A stretch of DNA of 60,554 nt from Phycisphaerales bacterium (GTDB taxonomy: Bacteria > Planctomycetota > Phycisphaerae > Phycisphaerales > SM1A02). Numbering within the stretch: the first letter of the stretch is position 1; each line of letters begins with the position of its first letter. The notes under the pieces are model-generated. The model was given only the letters and a program-made list of their open reading frames with translations, was not told the DNA's origin and made no database searches. Below are positions 16,552-26,571 of the stretch, piece after piece. The stretch covers positions 1-60,554 of the forward strand of contig JAKVBQ010000017.1 of the NCBI GenBank assembly GCA_022447205.1, in the 5' to 3' direction. Both the position numbers and the translations under genes were made by a program.

Positions 16552-18785
16552 CCGCTCCCGATCTCCGTACCTGCATGTCCGTGGTGCTGTGCCTGTCGCT
16601 CTGGGGCGGCCCCCCGGCTTCCGCCCAGTTCCTCGATCTGTCACCCATGCCGGAACGACCGGAACTTGGCGAAGACTCGACGCCTGCCATCCAGGCGGAA
16701 GTGCTCCGGGCGGAGATCAGTTCACTCAGGGGAGCCCCGTCGAATCCCACGAACGAGGTCGAACTGGTGGTCGACTGCATCAGAAGATCGCTGCTCACCT
16801 ATCGATCGATCACCTTCAGGCTCCTCGCCGAGGCTGCGTCACGACCTGACGCGGACCACCTCGCCGTCACGGGTCTCATGCTTGCGGAGATGAGGAACGC
16901 CCTTGACGAGACCCTGATCCGGCTCACCGATGCCGCGCCAACGAAGGGCGACGGGACGATCCTCGAAGATGCGGAGCTCGCACGACTCCTCGCACTTCTC
17001 GACGCGTTCAGCGCTGGAGGCAGCAAGCTCATCGATCGAACGGACGTTGCGGATCCCGTCCAGCTCGACGAAACGCTTTCGATCGTACTGGCCCCACTTC
17101 TTGAAGCGTTGCTCGAAATCGAACCGCGTTCGCTGGAGGACCCCTGGCCTGCAGGGAGCATGAACGGCCGTGAGTCGAGCATAGCCGGGGGCTTCACCCC
17201 GGAGTCGATGCCTGATGCGACTCTTCGCGAACTCGCGAATGCGGTGATCGAGGGACTCAAGGACAGAATCGAACACCCGGACCTCAGGCAGGAAGCGGAG
17301 TCCGACATCGTGCTCATCGAACGCGGACTCCAGCTTGCGGTCCTCCTCGAGGAGGCCGACTGGATCCGCTCGTCTGGGCAAACGAAGATCCGAGACAGGA
17401 TCAGGACTGCATTGGAGACATGGACGGCCCGCGGAGCAACGGCCTACAGCCGCCATGCATTCAACCAGTTCATTGCCCTGAGCCACCTGATCGAAGTGAC
17501 CATGAACTTCGTCGAAGTGACCATGAACCTCGGCAGGTTGAGTCCACAAGTCAATTCGATCCAGCATGGCGTGAGGATGATCGCCACGCTGCCCCTCGCA
17601 AAGGGGTCGGATGAACGGGTCACATCGAGGCTTCGGCGAATCGACCTTGCAACCAAGGCGATCCAAGGCGAGAGGCGTTACCGGGAACTGAGACGCAATT
17701 CCCCACCCCGCCATCTCCTGGCCCCGACGAATTCCATCGACCGGAACTACAAGCGCTCGGAACAAGAGGTCTTCGAACGACTCCCAGATCTGGTGTCCTC
17801 CTCGATGGCGCTCACCAATCCGCAGCTGACCGGCACCGTGAAACGTCAGCTGGAGCTGATGGAGGACCTCTCGATACTCCAGGAATCGACCGGATGGAGC
17901 GAACTGGTGGTGGAACTCGTCCCGGAGGAAGAGGACGACTTCAACTCCATGATCGGAAGACTGGGCGATCGACTTCTCCAACCCGGCCGGAGAGAGGAAG
18001 CCCGACTTGCGCTCCGAACGATGAAGAAGCAGTTCGACGAAGCGATGCAGGACTCGATGTCCGCGAAACTTCGCGACGGAAGCCCCGATACCATCGCGAT
18101 CACGGGAGGAAGGGACCAGGAGCTCCTCGTCGCGTTCGACTCTGCGAGAAGGGCGCTGATCGATGACTGGATGGATGGCGCGCCGGATGATGGCGGAGCG
18201 GACCGATTCAATGCCGTTGCATCCACGTTGAGCCGCATCGAGAGCCTCATGCAGGTCGACCAAGGAGGCGAGGACCTCTCACTGAACCGATGGGGCGGTT
18301 GGCCCATGCCCAGGTCATCGGGACTGATCGCTGCTTCTGTCCTGAAGAGTCGACTGAAGCTCGCGGTCGAATGCCTCCTCGCCGACGACCATCAGGGTCT
18401 TGGGCGACAGCTCGCCGAGATCGACGACCAACTTCCCATGACCAGGCTGGCGATACACATCGATTCGAAGATCGGCCCGCATACCAGCCGGATCCCCTTG
18501 GATACGGCTTCGAAGCTCGCCCGCATTGCGTGCCCTCCGACCAGGGGCGACATGCTGGTCTCCTTCAGGGAAGACCTCATCACCCTGGCCCGGTTCGTCT
18601 GGGAATTGAACCGGGCTCGGAGTTCGGGTGACGAGGCACTTGCCGAGGAGATCTTCTCCTACTGCACGGAACTTGCAGATACGATTCTGCATGACCTCGA
18701 GGGCGGGGAAGACACACTGCCGACACTCGCTCCGCTTCGGAACGATGATGTACCAGGCATGAACACGATGAACGGATCTCCATGA
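16548..18785 (+). CDS. Large secreted protein of unknown function
   Basis: 745 residues with a GTG start inside the truA stop. Residues 1-26 are a signal peptide (CMSVVLCLSLWGGPPASAQ). The mature protein is predicted mostly helical, charged, and without transmembrane segments or motifs I recognise. An in-frame 21-base tandem duplication (17491-17532) gives the repeat IEVTMNF / VEVTMNL. It is probably periplasmic. It stays in operon phase with truA and is followed after 39 bases by the PIG-L deacetylase gene. Function unknown. Confidence 0.82.
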   Translation: MTAPDLRTCMSVVLCLSLWGGPPASAQFLDLSPMPERPELGEDSTPAIQAEVLRAEISSLRGAPSNPTNEVELVVDCIRRSLLTYRSITFRLLAEAASRPDADHLAVTGLMLAEMRNALDETLIRLTDAAPTKGDGTILEDAELARLLALLDAFSAGGSKLIDRTDVADPVQLDETLSIVLAPLLEALLEIEPRSLEDPWPAGSMNGRESSIAGGFTPESMPDATLRELANAVIEGLKDRIEHPDLRQEAESDIVLIERGLQLAVLLEEADWIRSSGQTKIRDRIRTALETWTARGATAYSRHAFNQFIALSHLIEVTMNFVEVTMNLGRLSPQVNSIQHGVRMIATLPLAKGSDERVTSRLRRIDLATKAIQGERRYRELRRNSPPRHLLAPTNSIDRNYKRSEQEVFERLPDLVSSSMALTNPQLTGTVKRQLELMEDLSILQESTGWSELVVELVPEEEDDFNSMIGRLGDRLLQPGRREEARLALRTMKKQFDEAMQDSMSAKLRDGSPDTIAITGGRDQELLVAFDSARRALIDDWMDGAPDDGGADRFNAVASTLSRIESLMQVDQGGEDLSLNRWGGWPMPRSSGLIAASVLKSRLKLAVECLLADDHQGLGRQLAEIDDQLPMTRLAIHIDSKIGPHTSRIPLDTASKLARIACPPTRGDMLVSFREDLITLARFVWELNRARSSGDEALAEEIFSYCTELADTILHDLEGGEDTLPTLAPLRNDDVPGMNTMNGSP
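17491..17532 (+). repeat. 21-bp in-frame tandem duplication
   Basis: TCGAAGTGACCATGAACTTCG at 17491 is followed immediately by a second copy at 17512 with one mismatch. It adds seven residues within the 745-residue secreted protein and looks recent, because silent positions are still nearly identical. Confidence 0.85.
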
Positions 18786-18824
18786 GATCCCGGACCCGAA
18801 TCGGGTCACGAGAGAAGACCGATC

Positions 18825-19502
18825 ATGAGAATACTCGTCGCAGGCCCGCATCCGGATGACCAGGAACTCGGCATGGGGGGAACGATCGCACGCCTCGCCG
18901 AGCAAGGGCACGAGATCCTGCTCCTGGACATGACCGACGGTGAGCCCACCCCACATGGAGATCCGGAAACGAGGGCGAAGGAGGCGGAGCACGCTGCGCG
19001 GACCCTCGGTGTACGACGGAGGAACCTCGGCCTGCGCAATCGATACATCGAACACTCGATCGAAACCCGCCACGCAGTGGCAGGCGTTCTCCGAGAGGAG
19101 AGGATCGAGGTCATCTTCACCCCCTATTTCCTCGACGCCCATCCAGATCATGTGGCGACGACGAGAATCGTCGAGGACGCTCGCTTCGACGCGAAGCTGA
19201 CGAAGATCGACCTGCCGGGGGATCCCTGCCATCCAAGAAGACTCATCTACTACTTCTGCACGCACCTGAAGATCGTTCCGCAGCCGTCATTCATCTTTGA
19301 TACCACGGGATTCCAGGATCGCCGCAGGCAGGCGATCCTCGCGTACGAAAGCCAGTTCGTCGTACCAGAGAAGAACAGGGCGATCGTGGACTGGATCGAT
19401 GCCAGTGCCACCTTCTACGGAAGCAGGATCGGATGTGAATCCGGAGAGCCGTTCTACGTGCACGAGCCGATGGGTGTCCAGTCCCTGGACGGGTTCCTCT
19501 GA
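18825..19502 (+). CDS. PIG-L family deacetylase, BshB1-like
   Basis: 225 residues. Zinc-dependent N-acetylglucosamine deacetylase fold. The zinc motif AGPHPDDQELGMGGT is at about 6-20, and the second site LDAHPDHVA near 104-112 carries the third ligand. The GMGGT form and length match BshB1, the deacetylase of bacillithiol synthesis, but related PIG-L enzymes act on other sugar conjugates, and no BshA or BshC is in the window. The gene meets the aminotransferase gene tail to tail with 8 bases between. Confidence 0.85.
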   Translation: MRILVAGPHPDDQELGMGGTIARLAEQGHEILLLDMTDGEPTPHGDPETRAKEAEHAARTLGVRRRNLGLRNRYIEHSIETRHAVAGVLREERIEVIFTPYFLDAHPDHVATTRIVEDARFDAKLTKIDLPGDPCHPRRLIYYFCTHLKIVPQPSFIFDTTGFQDRRRQAILAYESQFVVPEKNRAIVDWIDASATFYGSRIGCESGEPFYVHEPMGVQSLDGFL

Positions 19503-19510
19503 CCCGTGAC

Positions 19511-20710
19511 TCAGAGCGATCGAACGATGGAAACCAGGCTGTCGATCACGTGTGCTCGCTGGGCATCGGTGAGATCGGGGTAGATGGGCAAGGCGATCGT
19601 CTCCAGCGCAGCGCGCTCCGCGTTCGGAAGGCTGCCCTCGGGCTGCCCGCACTCCATATAGCAGTCCTGCATGTGCAGTGACAGCGGATAGTAGATCTCG
19701 GAACCGACGTTGACCTCGGCGAGCTTCTCACGAACATGATCGCGATGGGCGGCCGGAACACGGACGATGTACTGGTTGTAGATGTGCCGTGCGCCTTCGG
19801 GGGCGGGTTCCGGGGAACGGAGCGGAAGATCGGAGGCCTCGTCGAGGCACAGCGCGGACGTCGCACCACCTGCATCCGCGATGACCTGGTCGTAGTACCG
19901 GGCATTGGCCTGCCGACCTGCGGACCAGGTGTCGAGATGCCGCAGCTTTACAAGCAGCACCGCTGCCTGGAGCGCATCAAGGCGGGAGTTCATGCCGATC
20001 TCTGAATGGTAGTACTTGGGATCCATGCCGTGATTGCGCAGACGGGCGACGTGATCCGCGATCGCGTCATCATTGGTGGTGATGATCCCGCCGTCACCGA
20101 ATCCGCCGAGATTCTTGCTGGGGAAGAAGCTGAAGCCGCTTGCGGAACCCATGGAACCGGCACGCCTGCCATGCACGTCCTCCGAACCGATCGCCTGGGC
20201 CGAGTCCTCGATGACGGGAATGCCGTGCTCCTGAGCGACGGCATTGACGGCATCCATGTCGGCGCACTGTCCGTACAGGTGGACGGGCACGATCGCCTTG
20301 ATGCGATCGGCATCCGGTCCGGCGAAGGCCTCGGCCAGCGACTTCGGACAGATGTTGTAGGTGGTCGGATCGATGTCGACGAACAGCGGACGGGCACCGA
20401 GTCGGGTGATCGAACCGGCGGTGGCGAAGAACGTGTAGGTCGGACAGACGACAAGGTCGCCATGTCCGACACCGACCGCCTGAAGCGGAAGCAGGACGGC
20501 ATCCGAACCACTCGCGCACCCGATCGCACGGGAAGCAGAGCAGTAACCGGCGATCGCGGTCTCGAGTTCGCCGAGCTTGGGACCTCCGATGAACCACTGG
20601 CTCTCGATGACCTCGCGAACCACGGGCTCGACCTCGTCACGAATCGTCTCGTACTGAGCCTTCAGGTCGAGGAGGGGAACCGTCACGTTGGTGGTGGAAA
20701 CCGTCGTCAT
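19511..20710 (-). CDS. DegT/DnrJ/EryC1/StrS aminotransferase
   Basis: 399 residues, PLP-dependent, most likely a sugar aminotransferase for surface polysaccharide. The start at 20710 follows AGGAG and gives a normal N-terminus (VPLLDLKAQYE). GSDAVLLPLQAVG near 64, the PLP-contacting region VIEDSAQAIGSE near 155-166, and FSFFPSKNLGGFGDGG (Schiff-base Lys near 185) are all present. HIYNQYIVRVP is a family signature near the C-terminus. It is the last gene of the long minus-strand run; no nucleotide-sugar genes are beside it. Confidence 0.9.
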   Translation of the reverse strand: MTTVSTTNVTVPLLDLKAQYETIRDEVEPVVREVIESQWFIGGPKLGELETAIAGYCSASRAIGCASGSDAVLLPLQAVGVGHGDLVVCPTYTFFATAGSITRLGARPLFVDIDPTTYNICPKSLAEAFAGPDADRIKAIVPVHLYGQCADMDAVNAVAQEHGIPVIEDSAQAIGSEDVHGRRAGSMGSASGFSFFPSKNLGGFGDGGIITTNDDAIADHVARLRNHGMDPKYYHSEIGMNSRLDALQAAVLLVKLRHLDTWSAGRQANARYYDQVIADAGGATSALCLDEASDLPLRSPEPAPEGARHIYNQYIVRVPAAHRDHVREKLAEVNVGSEIYYPLSLHMQDCYMECGQPEGSLPNAERAALETIALPIYPDLTDAQRAHVIDSLVSIVRSL

Positions 20711-20769
20711 GTGCCATGCACTCCTTGCCACATCATGGGAATCGGGCATCGTAGTGGAAACGATGGTGC

Positions 20770-21213
20770 TCAGGTACCCGTGGAGCCGAATCCGCCGGCC
20801 CCCCGGACGGTCTCCTCAAGGGTGTCCACTTCCTCGATTTCCGCCCTCATGACTGGGGAAATCACCATCTGGGCGATCCTCATGCCGGATTCCACGGTGA
20901 ATGGTTCCCGGCCGAGATTGATCAGGGGGATCTTGACCTCGCCACGATAATCCGCGTCGATCGTGCCCGGGGCGTTCGGCATCGAGACACCATGCTTCGT
21001 GGCAAGGCCACTTCGCGGCCGTACCTGGGCCTCGAAACCCGGCGGAATCGCCATCGCGAAACCACATGGGATCAATTCAATGTCTCCGGGTTGGACCTCG
21101 ACCGAGGACTCGAGCGCAGCATGAAGATCCATGCCTGCCGCATGTTCCGTCTGGTAGTGGGGCACGGTCGCGAGCGGGGAAAGACGCTGGAAGCAGAACT
21201 GAACGGTATCCAT
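20770..21213 (-). CDS. dut: Deoxyuridine 5'-triphosphate nucleotidohydrolase
   Basis: 147 residues. It hydrolyses dUTP to dUMP, keeping uracil out of DNA and feeding dTMP synthesis. All five trimeric dUTPase motifs can be seen: [42 protein letters not shown] and the flexible C-terminal [11 protein letters not shown]. Length is normal. It lies between bcp and the aminotransferase gene on the same strand. Confidence 0.95.
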   Translation of the reverse strand: MDTVQFCFQRLSPLATVPHYQTEHAAGMDLHAALESSVEVQPGDIELIPCGFAMAIPPGFEAQVRPRSGLATKHGVSMPNAPGTIDADYRGEVKIPLINLGREPFTVESGMRIAQMVISPVMRAEIEEVDTLEETVRGAGGFGSTGT

Positions 21214-21282
21214 GAAGACAGTGTACCTCTGGCCCAGGGCCGAATTGAAGTGCCGTTCCGGAGGAAGTGAGGCCCGAGCCGA

Positions 21283-21765
21283 TCAGAGCGCCTTCACGGC
21301 CTCCAGGACCTCGTCGGCGTGGTCGGTCACCTTGACCTTGTCCCACCGTCGAGCGACCTTGCCATCCTCGTCGATCAGATAGGTGGTCCGGACCACTCCC
21401 ATGTACTTGCGGCCGTACATCGACTTCTCCTGCCAGACTCCGTACTTCGCGCAGACCTTCGGATCGCCATCGGCATCCTTCGGATCCGCCAGGAGGGTGA
21501 AGTTCAGCCCATGCTTGTCGATGAACTTTCGATGGCTCTTCTCGTCATCGGGGCTCACCCCGAGTACCACGGCGTTCGCTCGCGAGAACCGGGCCTTCAG
21601 GTCGCGGAAGGCGCAGGCCTCCTTGGTGCATCCGGAGGTGTCATCCTTGGGATAGAAGTAGAGCACCACCGCCTTGCCACCGAAGTCCTTCAGGGCATGC
21701 TTGCGACCATCCTCGTCCGACAACGTGAATGCAGGAGCCTTGCGGCCCGGATCAACCAGCGACAT
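21283..21765 (-). CDS. bcp: Thiol peroxidase of the Bcp/PrxQ type
   Basis: 160 residues, cytoplasmic. It reduces hydrogen peroxide and organic peroxides. The peroxidatic Cys is in [16 protein letters not shown] near residues 39-54, with the paired Cys five residues later as in atypical two-Cys PrxQ enzymes. [13 protein letters not shown] and [12 protein letters not shown] are family signatures. I chose 21765 as start because it gives the normal N-terminus; it overlaps the 3' end of the oppD-like gene by 14 bases, so it is probably translationally coupled to the transporter operon. Confidence 0.92.
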   Translation of the reverse strand: MSLVDPGRKAPAFTLSDEDGRKHALKDFGGKAVVLYFYPKDDTSGCTKEACAFRDLKARFSRANAVVLGVSPDDEKSHRKFIDKHGLNFTLLADPKDADGDPKVCAKYGVWQEKSMYGRKYMGVVRTTYLIDEDGKVARRWDKVKVTDHADEVLEAVKAL

Positions 21766-22879
21766 CTGACACCTCGACCTGAAGATCGTCCCTTCGATAC
21801 TGGAGATCGGGGACACGACTCGGATGCTCCGCGACATGCTCGCTACGGAAGACTCCGACCCAGCGGTTGGGGGCGATCTCGTGCAGGGCATGTTCGTTCA
21901 TGGGGTCGGCAAGCTCCGGCTTCACGCCCTTGGGCGGATCCGGCCACCAGGGGACGATCCCCTTCTCGAATCCGTCGAGCTTCACGTACTCGGCGGGGCT
22001 CTCAACCACCTCCTCGACGGTCGTGAGCCGGTCCTTGATGTCACGAAGCATCGGAATCGACTTGAAGAGGCCGCGCGTGTAGGGATGAAGCGGATTGTCG
22101 AAGAGCTCGTAGACGTTGGCGTATTCGACGACACGACCAGCGAACATCACGCAGACGACGTCGGCGTTCTCGGCGACGACCCCGAGATTGTGGGTGATGA
22201 GCATGATCCCCATGTTCTTGGTCCGCTGCAGGTCGCGGAGGAGTTCGAGGATCTGGGCCTGGATGGTGACGTCCAGGGCGGTGGTCGGTTCATCCGCAAG
22301 CAGGAGCTTGGGCTGGCAGGCGAGCGCCATGGCGATCATCACACGCTGCCTCATCCCACCGGAGAACTGGTGCGGATAGGCCTTCAGTCGCTGTTCCGGC
22401 TGCGGAATGCCCACGTCATCCATCGCCTTGATCGCGATGGCGTTGGCCTCGTCGATCTCGACGTTCTGATGGAGGAGGATCGCCTCGATGATCTGGTCAC
22501 CGATGGTGTAGACCGGATTCAGCGAGGTCATCGGTTCCTGGAAGATCATCGCGATGTCGTTTCCCCGAAGGGCACGAATGCGCTTCTCGTCGAACTCGAG
22601 CACGTTCTCCCCGCGGAAGAAGGCCTCGCCCCGGTCGAACCTGCCGGGAGGCCGCGGCACGAGCTGCATCGTGCTCATCGCCGTGACGCTCTTGCCACAG
22701 CCGGACTCCCCCACCACTGCAAGGGTCTGCCTCGGGTAGATCGTCATGTTGACGCCGGCGACCGCCTGAACCCGAGGACTGCTCGGTGAGGACGGGTTCG
22801 AGAAGGACACTGCGAGATCACGAACCTCCAGGAGAGGCACCGTCGGATCGAGTGTGACATTGTCAGCTTGATTTGCCAT
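21752..22879 (-). CDS. Oligopeptide ABC transporter ATP-binding protein (OppD-like)
   Basis: 375 residues. It energises peptide uptake. Walker [12 protein letters not shown] near 58-68, Q-loop [15 protein letters not shown], signature [15 protein letters not shown] and Walker [13 protein letters not shown] are all intact. [12 protein letters not shown] near 273-284 is the OppD/DppD C-terminal peptide-transporter extension. The start overlaps the stop of the permease gene upstream (TGATG at 22877-22881). The expected second ATPase (OppF) is missing from the window, so this protein may form a homodimer or pair with a distant partner. Confidence 0.92.
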   Translation of the reverse strand: MANQADNVTLDPTVPLLEVRDLAVSFSNPSSPSSPRVQAVAGVNMTIYPRQTLAVVGESGCGKSVTAMSTMQLVPRPPGRFDRGEAFFRGENVLEFDEKRIRALRGNDIAMIFQEPMTSLNPVYTIGDQIIEAILLHQNVEIDEANAIAIKAMDDVGIPQPEQRLKAYPHQFSGGMRQRVMIAMALACQPKLLLADEPTTALDVTIQAQILELLRDLQRTKNMGIMLITHNLGVVAENADVVCVMFAGRVVEYANVYELFDNPLHPYTRGLFKSIPMLRDIKDRLTTVEEVVESPAEYVKLDGFEKGIVPWWPDPPKGVKPELADPMNEHALHEIAPNRWVGVFRSEHVAEHPSRVPDLQYRRDDLQVEVSDVAG

Positions 22880-24789
22880 CAGTGCGCCGCCTTACGCATC
22901 TTCGGATCGATCGCATCACGGAAGTTCTCGCCGAGCACGTTGTAGGCAAGCACCGTCAGGAAGATCGCGACACCGGGGAAGACCGCCATCCACCAGAGGA
23001 AGACTCCGGTCTCACCGGTCGTCAGGGAGAGGAGCTTGCCCCAGGAGGACTGCCCGTAGGGCCCGAGCCCGAGATAGCTGAGGGTCGCTTCCGCGATGAT
23101 CGCCGCCGCGACACCGAAGGATGCCTGGACGAGGACCGGGGTCACGCCGTTGGGCAACATGTGCCGGAAGAGCGTCGAGTGCAGGGGAAGTCCCACTGCA
23201 CGACAACTCTGGACGAAGTCCTGGTTGCGGAGCTTCAGGAATTCGGCACGGATGAAACGGGCCGAACCCGTCCAGGTGACGCAGCCGATGATGACCATCA
23301 TCACGTAGGTGTTTCGTGGGAGAACCGAAGCCGCGACGATCAGCAGGAAGAGGACCGGGACCGCCATGAAGATCTCGACGATGCGGGAGAGGACGAGATC
23401 CACCCACCCGCCGAAGTATCCCATGAGGGAACCGACGATCACCCCGATGAGCACGGAAAGCCCGGTCGACACCAGTCCGATCGAGATCGAGAGGCGGCAG
23501 GCATGCAGCATCTGGCTGAGGACGTCCCGGCCGATCGGATCGGTCCCCAGGATGAAATCCCTCTGGCCGTAGCTGGTGCTGCCGACTTCCGCGGCCTCGC
23601 GCACGTACGCGACGCGCTCATCGACCTTCTTCCCCAGTTCCTCGCCGGCATCGGTGATCGTGATGCGACCATTGCGGCCCGAGGGTGTCAGTTCACCGGA
23701 TGTCAGGACCACGGCATCCGCCGCCTTGCCCGCGGCATCACCGTCCTGCGCCTCGATCGCGGCGGAATACGCCTGGAGCTGGTTCGCCATGCGCTTGAAG
23801 ATGTCCAGGTTTCCGGGGGAGAAACCGGCTGATTCGAGCCGGGGCAGGACGGGGATCTCCTCCGCATCCTTTGCATCAACACCCTCTACGAGCAGAAGGA
23901 CCAGGTTGGCACGTGAGCGCTTGGTGAGCGGCAGCGAGTCCTCGAACGACTTCAGATTGAAGACGATCGCTCGTGCGTAGAAGGCCACACCGTCCTCCAC
24001 GCGGGTTTTCGCAACCAGTTCATAGGCATCAGCAGCGGTTCGAACGGGCCTACGGGAATAGAAGACCGGTCGGGACTGGGTCGGCGACCAGGGGACCAGC
24101 GTATAGGTGTTGTCGAGGACGCCTTCATCCTGACCACGGATGAATCGTTCGGGGTTCAGCACCGGAGCCGTCCAACGATCGGCGGACACGTATCCCGTAG
24201 AGAGGCAGATCACCAGAGCGAAGAGCGCGCGACCCCAGATCGGCCGGAAGGTCGGAAGCCAGAAGAGCAGGACGGCCACGACGAGTGAGGTGCCGAGGCA
24301 GAGGAACCACCTGAATCTGTCGGACTGGGACAGGTCGGTGACCTCGTCTCCGACCAGGAGGTACCGGAGCGTCGCGATCGAGACCACGATGGTGCCCGAA
24401 AGGAGTGCGGCTCCGGAGATCAACCCGAGACGATGCTGCTTGCCCATGGAGATGGGCAGGAAGAAGAAGATTGTGCCGAGAACTCCACCAAGGAGGAGGA
24501 GGATGTCCGTCGGGGTCAGGGACTGGAAGAGCGGGGAGTAGCCCGTACCGACAGTACCGTCCGCGGAGATCTCGCGAGTCCAGATGGGAAGTCCGTTGGC
24601 GATGACGGGCGCGAAGATCGCGAAGAACCCGATGATCCCGATCCAGATCAGGCCGAGCTGCGCACCACGTCGGATCACCACGCGATGCCAGGCATCCGCC
24701 CAGAAGGGGCGAGCACGTTCGACACCGACTCCACGCATCACATCGATGCCGGAAATCGTCTTTTCAGTTGTGCTCTCGCTGGAACTCAT
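22879..24789 (-). CDS. Oligopeptide ABC transporter permease (OppC-like), enlarged
   Basis: 636 residues, about twice the usual OppC length. The C-terminal 230 residues are a standard permease: [18 protein letters not shown] near 411-428, several helices, an EAA-type loop [20 protein letters not shown], and [17 protein letters not shown]. The N-terminal 400 residues hold about six further hydrophobic segments (near 45-65, 95-115, 128-150, 160-180, 190-205) and a long soluble insert that probably lies in the periplasm. It sits between the oppB-like gene (15-base gap) and the oppD-like gene (overlapping). Confidence 0.9.
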   Translation of the reverse strand: MSSSESTTEKTISGIDVMRGVGVERARPFWADAWHRVVIRRGAQLGLIWIGIIGFFAIFAPVIANGLPIWTREISADGTVGTGYSPLFQSLTPTDILLLLGGVLGTIFFFLPISMGKQHRLGLISGAALLSGTIVVSIATLRYLLVGDEVTDLSQSDRFRWFLCLGTSLVVAVLLFWLPTFRPIWGRALFALVICLSTGYVSADRWTAPVLNPERFIRGQDEGVLDNTYTLVPWSPTQSRPVFYSRRPVRTAADAYELVAKTRVEDGVAFYARAIVFNLKSFEDSLPLTKRSRANLVLLLVEGVDAKDAEEIPVLPRLESAGFSPGNLDIFKRMANQLQAYSAAIEAQDGDAAGKAADAVVLTSGELTPSGRNGRITITDAGEELGKKVDERVAYVREAAEVGSTSYGQRDFILGTDPIGRDVLSQMLHACRLSISIGLVSTGLSVLIGVIVGSLMGYFGGWVDLVLSRIVEIFMAVPVLFLLIVAASVLPRNTYVMMVIIGCVTWTGSARFIRAEFLKLRNQDFVQSCRAVGLPLHSTLFRHMLPNGVTPVLVQASFGVAAAIIAEATLSYLGLGPYGQSSWGKLLSLTTGETGVFLWWMAVFPGVAIFLTVLAYNVLGENFRDAIDPKMRKAAH

Positions 24790-24804
24790 TGAATGGGGTC
24801 TCGA

Positions 24805-26529
24805 TCAATCGTAGGTCACTCTCGGGTCGGCCATCGCATAGAGGATGTCCGCCAGGAGCAGCGCGATGAGGTTCAGGACGGCAATGATGAAGACGTTGGC
24901 CAGGATCACGTCCCGGTCCATGTTGAAGATCGCCTGCAGGATCAGGGAGCCCATGCCGGGCACCGAGAAGATCCTCTCCACGACGACCGACCCGGCCAGC
25001 ATCGCAGGGAAGACCAGGACGAAGATCGTGATGATCGGCAGGAGACTGTTGCGGAATACGTGGTACCACTGCACGTCGTAGTTCGAGACCCCCTTGGCTC
25101 TCGCGGTACGTACGAAGTCCATCGTGTAGTTGTCAAGCATCGCGGCCCGGGTCTGCTTCGCGAGCACGGCGAAACCGCCGTAGACGAGGCACATCACGGG
25201 CAGCACGATGTGCCAGAGCAGATCGAGGAGGTAGCCTGACTGGAAGCTGCCTCCCGCCCCCCAGACCGGAAGGTACGGCATGTCTTCCGCACCGTTGGAA
25301 TGCAGGCCGGATGCCGGGAACCACCCGAGATAGTCCTTGTCGGCGAGGAAGCCGATGGCAAGCACGCCGGCCCAGACGACCGGGATCGACCAGAACATGA
25401 CGAAGATGGTTCCGGAGACCTTGTCGAACCAGCGGTTGTGCCTCGAAGCGGCATGAATCCCGAAGGGAACCGCCACGAGGTAGATGATCGGAATCGCGAC
25501 GAGGTTGAGGAGCAGCGTCACCGGGAGTGCCTCACCGATCAGGTCGAGCACCGGGCGACCGATGGAGAAGCTCTTCCCGAAGTCCGGCCAGTCCAAACTG
25601 ATGACGTTGCCGAATCCGACTCCTGCGGTCGGGTACGGTCCCCTGTCGAATGCCGCCTGGACCCTGGAAAGCGCCGCAACGGCCTCCGCCTGCCTGCGAA
25701 CGGTGTCGCTGGCGGCCTCGAGGACCGAATCCCAGGCCGGTACCGTGATGTCAGGAGTCAGTTCCTTCAACATCCCGTAGTCGATCACGTTGGCATCGCC
25801 GACCGTTGCCGAGAACTCGGAGGTCACGGAACCTGCAGCCTCCCGTTCGGCGATGTCCTCAGGGACGCCTTCCTGGATGAGCTGGTCACGTCGGACCGCG
25901 ATCAGACGTTCGGTGTCCTCGGCTGCATACCGCGCAATGGCGCCCCCAAGAGCGCGAGTCGCGAAGAGATACTCCGCTCGTGCACGTGAATAGGCCTTGT
26001 CCGCATCCTTGAACTCGGGGATTGCGGCAGGATCGCTTCCGACAGCGAGCCCCTTGGCCTCGCGCTCCCGAGCCAGATCCATGGCCGCCTCGACAGCCGC
26101 GATCCTGGCATCGGTGACGTCATCGGCGACAATCGCGTTCTCCTTCGCGATCTTCGCGAGCTCCTCATCCGAGAGCGACAGACCGTCACCGAACCATGAC
26201 ATGTCCGTGGGAAGATCCTTGACTGCACGCGGGGGGACCTCGAGGTCGTCCGCATAGTTCCGAAGGGAGCGGGTGCCGATCTTGACCGGAGAGATCTTGC
26301 CAAGCCAACGGAAGTACTGGGTCACCGCATTGTCATCAAGACCGTACCGGTCCTCGATGTACAGGAGCTGAAGACTCGCCTTGCTGTCGGCATCCACCTC
26401 GCCACCAGCAGCACGAAGCGAGGCACCGATGCCACCTGGTGCCAATGCAAGGAGCATGAACACCAGGAATGTGATACCGAACAGAGTCGGGATCATGAGC
26501 AGCAGTCGGCGGATGATGTATCCAAGCAT
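24805..26529 (-). CDS. Oligopeptide ABC transporter permease (OppB-like), enlarged
   Basis: 574 residues, where OppB is usually near 310-330. The first helix YIIRRLLLMIPTLFGITFLVF is typical of OppB. A soluble insert of about 280 residues follows, rich in Ala/Glu and likely helical and periplasmic. The remaining helices begin near 325. The coupling loop FVRTARAKGVSNYDVQWYHV is near 455-475, and the terminus ADILYAMADPRVTYD is canonical. The insert matches the expanded OppC partner, so the two probably interact through it. Confidence 0.9.
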   Translation of the reverse strand: MLGYIIRRLLLMIPTLFGITFLVFMLLALAPGGIGASLRAAGGEVDADSKASLQLLYIEDRYGLDDNAVTQYFRWLGKISPVKIGTRSLRNYADDLEVPPRAVKDLPTDMSWFGDGLSLSDEELAKIAKENAIVADDVTDARIAAVEAAMDLAREREAKGLAVGSDPAAIPEFKDADKAYSRARAEYLFATRALGGAIARYAAEDTERLIAVRRDQLIQEGVPEDIAEREAAGSVTSEFSATVGDANVIDYGMLKELTPDITVPAWDSVLEAASDTVRRQAEAVAALSRVQAAFDRGPYPTAGVGFGNVISLDWPDFGKSFSIGRPVLDLIGEALPVTLLLNLVAIPIIYLVAVPFGIHAASRHNRWFDKVSGTIFVMFWSIPVVWAGVLAIGFLADKDYLGWFPASGLHSNGAEDMPYLPVWGAGGSFQSGYLLDLLWHIVLPVMCLVYGGFAVLAKQTRAAMLDNYTMDFVRTARAKGVSNYDVQWYHVFRNSLLPIITIFVLVFPAMLAGSVVVERIFSVPGMGSLILQAIFNMDRDVILANVFIIAVLNLIALLLADILYAMADPRVTYD

Positions 26530-26571
26530 GGGTTCAGCCGTGTTCTGGTGGAGTGCGCGACGTGAAGAACG

